Positions 44,946-54,597 are shown, numbered from the stretch's first letter. The stretch: 64,000 bases of DNA from Nostoc sp. ATCC 53789 (GCF_009873495.1 NZ_CP046703.1:1240001-1304000); one strand, 5' to 3'. Program-made: numbers and translations. Notes: generated from the sequence alone by a model not told the origin.

Positions 44946-47900
44946 TTAACCAGGAGGGGCTGCTTCTTCAAAGGGACGGATAATTGCAGGGGGTGGTGTA
45001 ACTTCTGGTTTAAAAATTCCCTGTAAGGCTTGTTCTAAGGTTTGGGCCATGACAATCCGGTTTTCGTAAGCCACAACTACCCGCACCAGAGTTGGCAGAC
45101 TATTCTGTGTGGCTTCTAGATAGATTGGCTCGACATAAAGCAGCGATTGCTCAATGGGAATTACTAATAGATTGCCTTGAATGGCTTTCGACCCTTGGCG
45201 ATTCCACAGGGAAATTTGCTGAGAAATTACCGGATCTTGGTTGATCCGCGCCTCTATTTGCTCTGTACCATAGACCAGCCTTTCTTTTGGAAAAGTATAT
45301 AACAATAACTTACCGTAATTAACACCATCCGATCGCGCGGCTAACCAAGCGATTAAATTAGTCCGTTGTCTAGGAGTGTAGGGTAGAAACAGAATAAACT
45401 CTTCTGTACGAGAGGTTGCGCCAACAACAGGTGCAGTGGGTAGACTAGTAATCAAATAGTATGGCTCTACCGGACGAGTTTCACTGCCATAGATTTCATT
45501 AGGAATCTGCCACTGGTCTTCCCGATTGTAAAATACCTGGGGATCGGTCATGTGATAGGTCATCAACCGCTCAGATTGAATTTTGAAAAAATCCACCGGA
45601 TAGCGGGTATGACTGCGGAGATTAACAGGCATTGTACTGAGCGGTTTAAACATTTGGGGAAATATCCCCGACCAAGTGGCAATGATTGGATCGCTGGGAT
45701 CGGCAATATAAAAATTGACAGTACCGTTGTAGGCATCAATTACTACTTTGATAGAATTGCGAATGTAGTTGATCCCATCGCTGCCAGTATCTGAATAAGG
45801 ATAGCGATCGCTCGTCGTGTAGGCATCAATAATCCAGTAAAGATAACTGGGATTACTGGGAAAATCTTGATTAGCAGCAGCAGCTACTAAATAGGGATCG
45901 CTGTCAAATTTCAAAAAAGGTGCGATCGCTTGAATTCTTTGCTTGACATTTCGCCGGAATAGCACCCTTGTCTCTGGTAAAAAGTCCCGTGTTAGCACCA
46001 TCTGCCAATCTTTCAAATACATGGCAAATAACCACCGTCGCCATGCTGAACCAATTTCAATGCCACCTAGACCATCGTAAGAGTTGTAAACATTATCACT
46101 ACCACTAGGGTAATCTAACTCTCTAATTCTTGTGCCAGTCATTACGTAGGTATTAACTATTTCACCGTAATAAATTCGCGGTTGCCCAATGGGAATACTT
46201 TCGCGAATGGCTGGACTGGAAGTTGTGAGGGCGCTACTATTACCACTAATATCTTTGACAAAATATTCTGGTAGACCACCCGGCCCAACTGTATTAACTG
46301 GGCTAACAGTAAACCCGAAACCGTGGGTATAAATTAAATGACGGTTAACCCATGTTTGAGCTTCCTGTGGTACGCCAGTGTAGTCTAATTCTCGTGCGGC
46401 AATCAGTACCTGCCGCCGTTCTGTTGCTTCATCCGCTTCCTGCTTAGGTTCTGGTGTGTTTTGGGGTGCTGATGGTCGAGGTGAAGTTACATCTGTTTTC
46501 AGAGTATACCGATCAATATCGGCATCAGGGAACCGATAATACGGCCGAATTTGTTGCAGTTGACGGTTAGTTGCTAACAGTGGTCGCTGATCCCAAAGGC
46601 GGATATTCCGAATTGTCAAGTCATTCTTTTGAATATCAGCTTCAGTCAGTGTTCCTTGAGGGTTGAAGCCTGTGGAATCGATCGCTTCTAAATCGAACGC
46701 TTGACGAGTCAAGGCGATAGTACGTTGAATGTAGGGTTGCTCTCGCTGCAACTCATTAGGTTGGACAATTAAATATTGCACTACCGTTGGTAAAACAACG
46801 TCAGCCGCTACAACTAATACTAAATAAATCCCCAACCCGTAAAATACCAAGGAACGATACCGAGATTTGGGTTTCCAGAAAAGCGTTCGCCAAAGTAGAT
46901 AAAAGGCGATCGCTACTGCCACAACACACAATATGGTATAAGCTGGCAACTGGGCTGTTACATCTGTATAGCTAGCACCATAACTTACACCACGGCTAGA
47001 ATACACAAGTTCATAGCGACTTTGCCAATAACTCAAAGCCACTACCAACATTAATAAACCACCCATACCGAATAAATGACGCTGCTGCTGAGGCGAAAAA
47101 CCAGGGAAAATCCCCTGACTTAAACTATCCGCCGACAAAAGATAAGTAAGGGTAACGGCGACGAAACCATACAAACATAATCCCATCAGCCAGAGTTCTA
47201 GCAGTTCCCAAAGGGGTAAAGAAAATATGTAAAAGCTGATATCTCGACCAAATAAAGGGTCAGTGCTGTTGAAAGGGGTGGGGTGGAAATATTGCAGCAC
47301 CTTTGGCCAGTGTTGGAATAGGATGAATGCAAAAATGGGACTGAGTATAACCGCGATCGCAGTAAGTAAAAATTGGGGATAGATTAGAATTGCGATCGCT
47401 ACTCCCCCAATTAAACCGAGATACCAAACTTGAGAGAAAATCTGCCTCAAGAGTTGCCAGATTGTCTCTGGTCGAAATAGGGCGGGAATGGGTAGACTAG
47501 CCGGATTAACTGGAGAATGCCAGTAAGAAAGAACAATTTGACCATAGTGAACCAACATCACCCCGATCAACAAGCTCAATATCAGGGTTAGGGGTAATAA
47601 CCCGCGCAATCTCAATTTTTTAAAGCGTTGCGGTGTAAGTATCCGGCTTTCGTCGCGTCTTGAATAATGAGGGCTGAGAAAATTTGTTAATTCACTCGTG
47701 AGTTTTGCTTCCTCACGCTTAACTTCCTCAATCTTCAGAGACTGGGAATATTTTAGCCGTTGTGCTAAACCCAGATTTAGCAGTAGATAGACAGCAGTTA
47801 TCCCAGCTACTGCTACCCACAAAACACCACGAGTCATCACCCTCAACAAAAATACCTGGAGGTAGCCGACTTCCTGAAACCAAAAAATCTCTGCTCCGAT

Positions 47901-47975
47901 GCGGGAACCGAGATCCAACAGTAACCCCAGCCCCAAGAATAAAATTAATAGTCTAAAGCCCCATTTCCAGATCAT
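44946..47975 (-). CDS. UPF0182 family membrane protein
   Basis: A large (1009-residue) UPF0182/COG1615 protein with about seven membrane helices in the first 400 residues and a long soluble, probably periplasmic, domain. Family blocks include [56 protein letters not shown] and the C-terminal [43 protein letters not shown]. Function is unknown across the family. It stands alone and is followed by a long spacer. Confidence 0.92.
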   Translation of the reverse strand: MIWKWGFRLLILFLGLGLLLDLGSRIGAEIFWFQEVGYLQVFLLRVMTRGVLWVAVAGITAVYLLLNLGLAQRLKYSQSLKIEEVKREEAKLTSELTNFLSPHYSRRDESRILTPQRFKKLRLRGLLPLTLILSLLIGVMLVHYGQIVLSYWHSPVNPASLPIPALFRPETIWQLLRQIFSQVWYLGLIGGVAIAILIYPQFLLTAIAVILSPIFAFILFQHWPKVLQYFHPTPFNSTDPLFGRDISFYIFSLPLWELLELWLMGLCLYGFVAVTLTYLLSADSLSQGIFPGFSPQQQRHLFGMGGLLMLVVALSYWQSRYELVYSSRGVSYGASYTDVTAQLPAYTILCVVAVAIAFYLLWRTLFWKPKSRYRSLVFYGLGIYLVLVVAADVVLPTVVQYLIVQPNELQREQPYIQRTIALTRQAFDLEAIDSTGFNPQGTLTEADIQKNDLTIRNIRLWDQRPLLATNRQLQQIRPYYRFPDADIDRYTLKTDVTSPRPSAPQNTPEPKQEADEATERRQVLIAARELDYTGVPQEAQTWVNRHLIYTHGFGFTVSPVNTVGPGGLPEYFVKDISGNSSALTTSSPAIRESIPIGQPRIYYGEIVNTYVMTGTRIRELDYPSGSDNVYNSYDGLGGIEIGSAWRRWLFAMYLKDWQMVLTRDFLPETRVLFRRNVKQRIQAIAPFLKFDSDPYLVAAAANQDFPSNPSYLYWIIDAYTTSDRYPYSDTGSDGINYIRNSIKVVIDAYNGTVNFYIADPSDPIIATWSGIFPQMFKPLSTMPVNLRSHTRYPVDFFKIQSERLMTYHMTDPQVFYNREDQWQIPNEIYGSETRPVEPYYLITSLPTAPVVGATSRTEEFILFLPYTPRQRTNLIAWLAARSDGVNYGKLLLYTFPKERLVYGTEQIEARINQDPVISQQISLWNRQGSKAIQGNLLVIPIEQSLLYVEPIYLEATQNSLPTLVRVVVAYENRIVMAQTLEQALQGIFKPEVTPPPAIIRPFEEAAPPG

Positions 47976-48695
47976 TCCTTGGCAGCCAAACTATCTGCAT
48001 CAACGAAGGTATTTGATGCTTTCCCAAAAATTATTACTACTTTCCACGATAGCTGAATTCACCGACACCTTAAAATTTATATCCGAAAGTCAAAGTTTAA
48101 TTTACGTACTTTACAAAAGCATCGTGTTGTGTATAAGGAAGCAGGCGTAAAGAATTGTCGTTGGGATAAGGCAATAGGCAATAAGTATAAAGCTTTTAGC
48201 CTAGTTCATTTTTCTTTACATAGTTTTATTTTATTGTGCCAACTTGCTTAAACATAAATAGGTCGGTCGTTTCAGGTTTTTATTAATCATTCTTTGATAG
48301 GAAATACACTCAGGCGCTAGGGGTAATTCATGTAGATGCAAAGGGATGAGCCATTCCGGTGAACGAGTTATTCGGTATCAAGGAACTGGCATTAGCGTAC
48401 CCCTGCGCGTAGGGCTTACCGATTGCCCTTACGACAAATGTGGTTTTTGAAATCATCCATATTTGGTATTTCCTATCAATACGTAAGTATTATATTATTG
48501 TTCAATTTGTGCAAATCAATTCTTCAAAAGATATCGCTTAAGCACAACTTTTTTCAAATTATTTAAATTCTTCAATACCTTATGAGGTAAGGAAATTGGG
48601 GATATGTATAGGTTCTCAGTGAGATTAACTAAGAACAGAGATAATACTGCATGACTTAAGATGAATATATACTCCCATTCAAATGGATTCCCAGT
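47976..48695. other. 720-base gene-free region
   Basis: No gene found. A phrase GCGTACCCCTGCGCGTAGGG near 48396 belongs to the dispersed GCGTAG-type repeats. The remaining sequence is AT-rich. Both flanking genes start here and diverge. Confidence 0.45.
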
Positions 48696-50759
48696 ATGCT
48701 CTGTTGTGTGAATCCCGATTGCCAAAAACCCCTAAATCCTGATAAAAACAACTATTGCCATAGTTGTAGAGCAGAATTAATACCCCTGCTGGGAGGTCGC
48801 TATCGTCCCACTCAGGTGTTATCAGATGAGGGCGGATTTGGTAGAACCTATTTAGCAGAAGATGTACACAAGCTGAATGAATGCTGTGTTGTTAAGCAAT
48901 TTGCCCCAAAACTTCAGGGAACTGGGCCACTAACAAAGGCCATTGAACTATTTAAACAAGAAGCAAGCCGACTACAAGAACTCGCCGAACATCCACAAAT
49001 TCCAACTTTATTGGCTTATTTTGAGCAAAATGGCTATCTGTTTTTAGTGCAGCAATTTATCGATGGGCAAAACTTGCTTAAGGAATGGGAAAGGCGCGGA
49101 AACTATAGTGAAACACAGATTCGTGAACTTTTGCTAGATTTACTGCCCGTACTGAAGTTTACCCATGTGCGGGGAGTGATTCATCGGGATATCAAACCAC
49201 AAAATATTATTCGTCGTCAAAGTGACGGGCGATTAGTGCTAATTGATTTTGGAGCCTCTAAGCAGCTGACAGCAACAGTACAGACTAAAATGGGTACTGT
49301 TATTGGCTCACACGGTTACACTGCACTTGAACAGATGCAAGATGGTAAAGCTTACCCAGCCAGTGATTTATTCAGTTTAGGGGCGACTTGTTTTCATCTA
49401 CTGACTGGGGTTCGTCCATCTCAACTGTGGATACAACAAGGCTATAGTTGGGTTGGGTCTTGGCGACAATATGTAATCAGTCCAGGTAGGGATGGGGTTT
49501 CTGTGTCTATAGAGTTGGGTGAAGTTTTGGATAAGCTGTTGCAACGAGATATCCAAAAGCGTTACCAATCGGCTGATGAAGTCATCGCTGACTTGACACC
49601 TGGGCTATCATCATTTTCACCACTGCCCGTAACTCTACTTACACCAACATTTGCGTCTACTCCAGCAAACAAAAGGCCAGTTTTAACAAAACTAAATAAG
49701 ACATTAAAAAGTCAACTGCTGTTAATTTCTAGCATTGTGGTATTGGGATTGGGGGGAGTTTGGTATTTTCAGACTCGCCCCCATACAATGAGCGAATATT
49801 CTCCGTCTAATTCTCCGCCTACTTCTTTGCCTATTTCTGCGCCCTCAAAAAGCGATTTTCTACCCAAAGCCTTCAAAGGGCATTCCAGCGATGTGAATTC
49901 TGTAGCTTTTAGTCCTGATGGCACAACCCTTGGTAGTGCCAGTGATGATAAGACAATCAAGCTATGGAATCTGGCCAGTGGAGAGGAAATCCACACTTTA
50001 GAAGGACATTCCAATTGGATTTGGACTGTAGCATTCAGTCCTGATAGTAAAACCCTTGCCAGTGGTAGTGCAGACAAGACGATCAAGCTGTGGAATGTGG
50101 AGACAGGAAAGTTAGTCCGCACCTTAGAGGGAAATACCGACGGAGTTACTTCTGTAGCTTTCAGTCCTGATGGCAAAACTCTTGCCAGTGGTACTGCTAG
50201 TAAGGATATAAAAATCAAACTGTGGAATCTGGAGACAGGAAAGTTAATCCGCACTTTAGATGGACATACTGATGGTGTTCCATCTGTGGCTTTTAGTCCT
50301 GATGGCAAAACCCTAGCTAGTGGTAGCTGGGATAAGACAATTAAATTATGGAATCTAAATACAGGTAAGGAAATTCGCACTTTAAAAGGAAATGCAGATT
50401 CGATTCTTTCAGTTGCTTTTGCACCGGATGGCAAAACCCTAGCTAGTGGCAGTAAAGATAAAACAATTAAATTGTGGAATCTAAATACAGGAAAGGAAAT
50501 CCGCACTTTAAAGGGACATAAAGATAAGGTTAATTCTGTTGCCTTTTTGCCCAGTGGAACTCAAAATGGCCTTACCCTTGTCAGTGGTAGCAGTGACAAG
50601 ACAATTAAACTGTGGAATCCTTTGACAGGTAAGGAAATTCGCACTTTAGATACAGGTTCTGGATATATTTATGCGATCGCCATTAGCCCCGATGGAGAAA
50701 CTATTGCTGGTGGTGGAAGTGGTGAAAATATTCTCAAGATTTGGCAGCCGATTCACTGA
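48696..50759 (+). CDS. Ser/Thr protein kinase with zinc ribbon and seven WD40 repeats
   Basis: A 687-residue membrane kinase. The N-terminus has a cysteine ribbon (C4, C9, C21, C24). The Hanks-type kinase follows: glycine loop LSDEGGFGRTYLAE, catalytic Lys67, HRD motif HRDIKPQN with D165, and DFGASK. A single helix (LLLISSIVVLGLGGVWYF, near 345) crosses the membrane. The outer part has seven WD40 repeats, each with SVAFSPDGKTLASGS-DKTIKLWN, forming a beta propeller that should bind a ligand or protein. The repeats are near-identical at DNA level, a sign of recent expansion or gene conversion. Confidence 0.93.
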   Translation: MLCCVNPDCQKPLNPDKNNYCHSCRAELIPLLGGRYRPTQVLSDEGGFGRTYLAEDVHKLNECCVVKQFAPKLQGTGPLTKAIELFKQEASRLQELAEHPQIPTLLAYFEQNGYLFLVQQFIDGQNLLKEWERRGNYSETQIRELLLDLLPVLKFTHVRGVIHRDIKPQNIIRRQSDGRLVLIDFGASKQLTATVQTKMGTVIGSHGYTALEQMQDGKAYPASDLFSLGATCFHLLTGVRPSQLWIQQGYSWVGSWRQYVISPGRDGVSVSIELGEVLDKLLQRDIQKRYQSADEVIADLTPGLSSFSPLPVTLLTPTFASTPANKRPVLTKLNKTLKSQLLLISSIVVLGLGGVWYFQTRPHTMSEYSPSNSPPTSLPISAPSKSDFLPKAFKGHSSDVNSVAFSPDGTTLGSASDDKTIKLWNLASGEEIHTLEGHSNWIWTVAFSPDSKTLASGSADKTIKLWNVETGKLVRTLEGNTDGVTSVAFSPDGKTLASGTASKDIKIKLWNLETGKLIRTLDGHTDGVPSVAFSPDGKTLASGSWDKTIKLWNLNTGKEIRTLKGNADSILSVAFAPDGKTLASGSKDKTIKLWNLNTGKEIRTLKGHKDKVNSVAFLPSGTQNGLTLVSGSSDKTIKLWNPLTGKEIRTLDTGSGYIYAIAISPDGETIAGGGSGENILKIWQPIH

Positions 50760-51202
50760 AAAATGCAATGATTTTTACAGCAATTGATAGATAATGCAAT
50801 ACAAATTTTAGTATAAATATTAATTATGGGTATGCACATTTGCAGCATCAAATTACCACACAAAAATGCCAAGTAAAATCTATAAAATCATCCTGCATTT
50901 ATTTATTAAGCCCACCACTGACCGGAATTATTGTATTTTCTGCCTTCAATTATCAATATCTGTCATAGCTGAAGAGGTAATTTTTTCTTCTGTAATCGAG
51001 CTGGTTTTAATGCGCTCGCTAACTTCATTATTGCCTAATTTAATAGGCTCGGTAATATAATCTATACCAAAATGCTTATTTAATCGATTGCAAATGCAAC
51101 TTTAAGCTGATTTATATTTGCAGCTAAAGATTGATGCTGGCGTTGTCAAAACTTAATATGCTTTAACTATTAGTTGTAGCAATTCAATTGAGGAATGTGA
51201 TC
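50760..51202. other. AT-rich spacer before the WGxxGxxG gene
   Basis: About 440 bases. The plus frame 50866-51060 lacks a ribosome-binding site and looks like chance. The sequence AGGA at 51191-51194 is the ribosome-binding site of the next gene. Confidence 0.4.
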
Positions 51203-51454
51203 GTGAAACGCTTTAATGTCTCCAAAATTCTAGGAAGTACTGTTCTAGCTCTAAGTTTGGCTACTTTACCCACAGTTATGCCTGCTTCTGCTCAGACAAC
51301 AGCAGCTCCTGATGGTACTGCTACAAACACTACTACAGACCGCGCTGCTACCGATCGAAATTATCAAGATGGTGATTGGGGTTTGTTGGGCTTGCTCGGT
51401 TTATTTGGTTTATTGGGTCGCAAGAACCGCAAAGCTGATGATAATGTAGCTTAG
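51203..51454 (+). pseudogene. WGxxGxxG family protein gene, 3' end replaced by IS insertion
   Basis: A small exported protein: signal peptide (MKRFNVSKILGSTVLALSLA, to PASAQ), a Thr/Asp-rich stretch, the WGLLGLLGLFGLLGRK hydrophobic motif and a charged end. This is the cyanobacterial WGxxGxxG family, function unknown. GTG at 51203 is chosen because AGGA sits eight bases upstream; TTG 51188 and GTG 51197 are less likely. The stop TAG at 51452-51454 is made of the target TTA and the first G of the insertion sequence. Without the insertion the frame runs on for 16 residues (YRDPNVVGSPGSRSNY). The shortened protein keeps its signature motif and may still work. Confidence 0.85.
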
Positions 51455-51488
51455 GGACTTCCAGAGAATAAAATATACAGTCAATAAA

Positions 51489-51542
51489 AATGATAATCAT
51501 TTTAAGGGGGAGAAAGGGGTTGCCAACGGCAACCCCTTTCTC
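51489..51542. repeat. left subterminal palindrome and hairpin of the IS
   Basis: AATGATAATCATT (51489-51501) is followed by a hairpin with 15-bp perfect arms and loop AAC (GAGAAAGGGGTTGCC at 51510-51524, complement at 51528-51542). Confidence 0.85.
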
Positions 51543-51643
51543 CCTCAATAAATAGGCAAGATAAATGTCTGCACAAAGAGAGTTCTTAAATGCAGTGAGC
51601 TGAATTGCTATCGACTATTTTTGCGCTTTTAACTTTTTGAAAA

Positions 51644-52387
51644 TTACGTTACTCCACAACAGATATCAATAAACCACTTACCTAAATTTGGTAAATTATC
51701 TTCGGTAAAATTAGTCAAACGTTCAATCTTATTTTCAATTTCTTGCATAGCTTTTTTAGTTAGACGGACTCCGCTAGAGTAAGTCTGAGTAACTAACTTA
51801 ACAACTGGACTTTTACCATTCCACGTCATAGTCTTAGCAAAATTTAATGCAGTTTCCACATCGTCTAAAATACTGCCATTCCAATGATTCTCCAAAACAG
51901 CCCAAGTTCTTTCAATTGGATTATATTTACTGTGATAGGGAGGGTAATAAGCTAAACGTATATTTAATTTGTATGATTGAGCAAATTCAACTATACGTTT
52001 CATAAACTGAGTACGTCGAGAACTATTTTCTCCTCCATTATCTTGATTAATAAGTAAAGTTTTTATTTCCGAAAATCGCCAGCTTTCTGATTTCCAAAAA
52101 TCCCCTAAAATGTCAACGATAAAATCGCTAGTTACTTTGGATTCTGTAAAATACAAAAATAGCTCGTCAAGGTCTGGAAGAAAGATACCATAAGGAGCTA
52201 CAGTTGTTTTTGGTTTGAAGTCGTGGTCATCAGTTTCTGTTGGTACTCGATTTCTACCACCACGATCAAAGGAGCCGATATTTACGCGAGCTTTCGCATC
52301 CAAGCTTAAACGTAAAATAGTTGGGTCATCTGAAGCTTCTTGGTGAACTATAGCTAATTGCTCAAAGATTGCATCAGTTTCGGGAAT
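51644..52387 (-). CDS. ISAzo13-type transposase, downstream frame
   Basis: The catalytic part of the DDE transposase, entered after a -1 shift at the A-run. It reads IPETDAIFEQLAIVHQEASD and then SLDAKARVNIGSFDRGGRNRV (first Asp), LLINQDNGGENSSR (second Asp) and NPIERTWAVLENHW (Glu). All three catalytic residues are present. Read separately the first ATG gives a 219-residue protein from 52303. Joined to the upstream frame the product is 412 residues, a normal size for the family. Confidence 0.88.
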   Translation of the reverse strand: MPETDAIFEQLAIVHQEASDDPTILRLSLDAKARVNIGSFDRGGRNRVPTETDDHDFKPKTTVAPYGIFLPDLDELFLYFTESKVTSDFIVDILGDFWKSESWRFSEIKTLLINQDNGGENSSRRTQFMKRIVEFAQSYKLNIRLAYYPPYHSKYNPIERTWAVLENHWNGSILDDVETALNFAKTMTWNGKSPVVKLVTQTYSSGVRLTKKAMQEIENKIERLTNFTEDNLPNLGKWFIDICCGVT

Positions 52388-52881
52388 TTTTTTTGAGGTT
52401 GAATTTTGGCAACCCTCTTGAGGCGATACCCTAAATCATTTAACTTGACACGAATTGTTTCTGAAGTTGGTAATTCTTCTTCAGCATAACCAAATTTTTC
52501 AATTAATTGATGTCTTACAACAGATGCGCCCAGTCGGGTATAGAGTCTTTGACTTTTAAAAGTCGGGTCTATTTGACTTTGAGAATCGACTAGTTTTTTG
52601 ATATCTTCTAAAAGAGTTGGTAGGTGTTCTTCTGCTTTTTTTCTTCCTCTACCTTGATAATTATCCACACAAGTGATACCACTATTTAATTCTTTAATTC
52701 CTTTACCAATAGTTACACGGTTCCATCCTAACTCTCGCTCTGCTATAGACTTTCCTCCGTGTCCTAATGCCACAACTGTTTGTGCAATGAACCTACGTTT
52801 AGCTGCTCCCTTTAATTGATGTGCGGTTTCCTTCAATAACTTTTTCAATGAATCTGTTAATTGTATTGACACCTCAAACAT
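52354..52881 (-). CDS. ISAzo13-type transposase, upstream frame
   Basis: The N-terminal DNA-binding part, 175 residues: LKGAAKRRFIAQTVVALGHGGKSIAERELGWNRVTIGKGIKEL is a helix-turn-helix region, and VRHQLIEKFGYAEEELPTSETIRVKLNDLGYRLKRV is the second. The frame ends with 12 non-homologous residues after the slippery A-run. The start ATG lies 130 bases inside the right IS end. It is intact apart from the frame change. Confidence 0.88.
   Translation of the reverse strand: MFEVSIQLTDSLKKLLKETAHQLKGAAKRRFIAQTVVALGHGGKSIAERELGWNRVTIGKGIKELNSGITCVDNYQGRGRKKAEEHLPTLLEDIKKLVDSQSQIDPTFKSQRLYTRLGASVVRHQLIEKFGYAEEELPTSETIRVKLNDLGYRLKRVAKIQPQKKFPKLMQSLSN
52387..52393 (-). promoter_or_regulatory. A_AAA_AAA slippery heptamer in the IS transposase
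   Basis: Eight A residues (minus strand, 52394-52387) follow C as CAA AAA AAA in the upstream frame. A -1 slip gives ATT CCC GAA ACT, the conserved continuation. The heptamer is in the exact phase needed. Confidence 0.75.
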
Positions 52882-52917
52882 CCCAAAATCGAATCATCAT
52901 TCAATTTACTACAACTT

Positions 52918-52975
52918 GGGGTGGGAGAGGCTGCCAACGGCAGCCTCTCCCACCCCCCTAACAATGATTATCATT
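52918..52975. repeat. right subterminal hairpin and palindrome of the IS
   Basis: A hairpin with 18-bp arms and loop AAC (52918-52935 and 52939-52956) is followed by AATGATTATCATT (52963-52975). It mirrors the left end, with compensatory changes in the stem. Confidence 0.85.
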
Positions 52976-53011
52976 TTTATTATCTGTATATTTTATTTTC
53001 TGGAAGTCCCT

Positions 53012-53062
53012 TATCGTGATCCTAATGTGGTAGGTTCCCCTGGCTCCCGTTCTAACTATTAA
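53012..53062 (+). pseudogene. detached 3' end of the WGxxGxxG gene
   Basis: Just outside the IS the frame TAT CGT GAT ... TAT TAA encodes YRDPNVVGSPGSRSNY and a stop. It joins in phase to the gene 5' of the IS when the IS and one TTA copy are removed. Confidence 0.85.
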
Positions 53063-53111
53063 TAATAAGTTGCATTCTAATTTTGCGTAAGTCTTAAAAA
53101 TTATTATGGGT

Positions 53112-53137
53112 AAAGCCTGCATCAGCAGGCTTTGTTT
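53112..53137 (+). terminator. original terminator of the WGxxGxxG gene
   Basis: Perfect 9-bp arms AAAGCCTGC/GCAGGCTTT with loop ATCA, followed by GTTTGT. It lies 50 bases after the detached stop codon, now separated from its promoter by the IS. Confidence 0.75.
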
Positions 53138-53293
53138 GTATGTTTACATAACTCCAACCATTGGGGAGTAAGGACGTATCAAGTTTCCTTGGTTCAGTTG
53201 TTAATTAGGGATTTTTCAAAAATAAAATTGGCGAACAAAACAGCACCATGACACTTCTAATTTTAGCCATTTTCGTGCAAACTTAGTAAAGTT

Positions 53294-53336
53294 ATACCAA
53301 TTTTTTATGAAGCTGCATATAATTAGATCCCCCCTA
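53294..53336. repeat. left arm of outer inverted repeat around ISAs1 element
   Basis: ATACCAATTT...GAAG...CATATA...GATCCCCCCTA here matches, in inverted order, 54620-54666 on the other side of the insertion sequence with about three quarters identity. This looks like an older MITE-type element. Confidence 0.65.
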
Positions 53337-53506
53337 GCCCACGCCAGTCGCTCCACTACAGCGCTTCGCGCATCCTGCGGCGGGGGAGACCCCATCGCTT
53401 TTAGCGTCTCCCCTTGGGAGAAGACCGCGCTGGCTCCCCTTGAAAAAGCAGGGCTGATTCATCCCCTAAAACCTGTAAAATAGCAAGTGTTTAGGGGATA
53501 AAAATT

Positions 53507-54064
53507 ATGGGTGCGAATCTAATCGAACAGTTAAAGCAAGTGGAAGACTTTAGGACAAAAGATGGTCGAAGACATCCACTTTGGTTGGTTTTATTGTTTG
53601 TAATAATGGGCACTATGAATGGATATGTGGGATATCGTGGGTGGGGAGATTTTGTGAATAGGCATAGTCGGGTATTAATAAAGAAATTTGGTATCCAAAA
53701 ACATGGAGTTCCATCTTATTCAACTATCCGACGTGTAGTGATGGGAGTAGAGTTTGATAAGCTGGCGGAAAAATTCAATGATTGGGCTAAAAGTTATGTT
53801 GAAATAGAAGAATTAGAATGGTGTGCTATGGATGGGAAAAGTATTAAGGGGACGGTGAAAGACTACAATTCATCTCAGCAAAATTTTGTCAGCATAGTAT
53901 CAGTATTTGCTTGTAAAAGAGGGCTGGTCGTCGGGATGAAAAAATTTGAAAACCATGATAAAAGCGAAATCCAGGTTGTACAAGATTTAATTACAGCAAT
54001 GGATCTACAAGGTGTGGTTTTCAGCTTTGATTCCTTACATTGCCAAAAAAAACTTGTGAGATGA
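53507..54064 (+). CDS. ISAs1-type transposase, upstream frame
   Basis: The N-terminal half of a DDE transposase (H-repeat/ISAs1 type), 185 residues: LKQVEDFRTKDGRRHPLWLVLLFVIMGTMNGYVGYRG is the usual start, GVPSYSTIRRVVMGVEFDKL follows, and CAMDGKSIKGT carries the first Asp. It ends FSFDSLHCQKK then LVR-stop, where the conserved sequence should read SLHCQKKT. A second Asp lies in SFDSLHC. The ribosome-binding site AGGGGAT is a few bases upstream. Confidence 0.88.
   Translation: MGANLIEQLKQVEDFRTKDGRRHPLWLVLLFVIMGTMNGYVGYRGWGDFVNRHSRVLIKKFGIQKHGVPSYSTIRRVVMGVEFDKLAEKFNDWAKSYVEIEELEWCAMDGKSIKGTVKDYNSSQQNFVSIVSVFACKRGLVVGMKKFENHDKSEIQVVQDLITAMDLQGVVFSFDSLHCQKKLVR
54046..54052 (+). promoter_or_regulatory. 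A_AAA_AAA slippery heptamer in ISAs1 transposase
   Basis: Eight A residues (54045-54052) read CAA AAA AAA in the first frame. A -1 slip gives ACT TGT GAG ATG, joining HCQKK to TCEMIIKS as in intact relatives. Confidence 0.7.
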
Positions 54065-54597
54065 TTATAAAAAGTTGTAACGATTACGTCATTGCAGTTA
54101 AAAATAATCAGCCAAAACTACATAGCCATATTCAACGCATTGCTGCTCTGAGAAAACCAACAAGTCGTATAGTTGAGACAGAGAAAATTAGAGATAGATT
54201 GACAACACGTACTGTAGAAGTATTCCATGAGATCAAGGGAATTGATCCAAAATGGATAGGGATAAACTCTTTAATTAGAGTGGAAAGAGTTGGAACAAGA
54301 AAAGGCAAAAAATATCACGAAATTGTCTGTTATATTAGCAGTCTGCTCGGTACAGCTAAAGAATTTGCTATCGGTATTCGCGGTCATTGGGGTATCGAAA
54401 ATCGCCTCCACTGGGTGAAAGATGTTGTTTTCAAAGAAGATAGTTCCACAATCCGTATGGGTAATGCTCCGGCAAATCTTTCCATTACCAGAGCAATCGC
54501 ACTCAACATCATTCGCCGCAATAGTTATGCTTCTATAACAATTGCTCACAGATTTCTATCTCATGATATTGACAAACTCCTTGCCCTTGTGGAATGA
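54052..54597 (+). CDS. ISAs1-type transposase, downstream frame
   Basis: The C-terminal half in the -1 frame, 181 residues: TCEMIIKSCNDYVIAVKNNQPKLHSHI, then IRGHWGIENRLHWVKDVVFKEDSSTIR with the catalytic Glu in WGIENRLHW-VKDVVF-ED. It ends NIIRRNSYASITIAHRFLSHDIDKLLAL. Joined with the first half it makes a 363-residue protein, near full length for the family. Either programmed frameshift or a simple inactivating mutation fits. Confidence 0.88.
   Translation, partial: TCEMIIKSCNDYVIAVKNNQPKLHSHIQRIAALRKPTSRIVETEKIRDRLTTRTVEVFHEIKGIDPKWIGINSLIRVERVGTRKGKKYHEIVCYISSLLGTAKEFAIGIRGHWGIENRLHWVKDVVFKEDSSTIRMGNAPANLSITRAIALNIIRRNSYASITIAHRFLSHDIDKLLALVE

Larger units (their letters stand above)
51454..53010 (-). 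mobile_element. ISAzo13-family insertion sequence, 1557 bp, complete
   Basis: Both ends are visible: GGGACTTCCAGA...AATAAAATATACAG at 51454 and its near-exact complement ending at 53010. The terminal inverted repeats run about 57 bp with few mismatches. A 3-bp target duplication TTA flanks it (51451-51453 and 53011-53013). Inside each end lies an AATGATAATCATT palindrome and a long hairpin. The transposase is on the minus strand in two frames joined by a slippery site. Confidence 0.92.

Noticed and set aside
47899..48150. 83-residue plus frame overlapping the UPF0182 start
   Set aside because: Largely antisense to the UPF0182 gene and without a start signal.
49769..50506. 245-residue minus-strand frame opposite the WD40 repeats
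   Set aside because: It mirrors the repeated blades of the kinase and has repeated PLARVLPSG motifs; a shadow frame with no ribosome-binding site.
50866..51060. 64-residue plus frame before the WGxxGxxG gene
   Set aside because: No ribosome-binding site, no domain, composition like the surrounding spacer.
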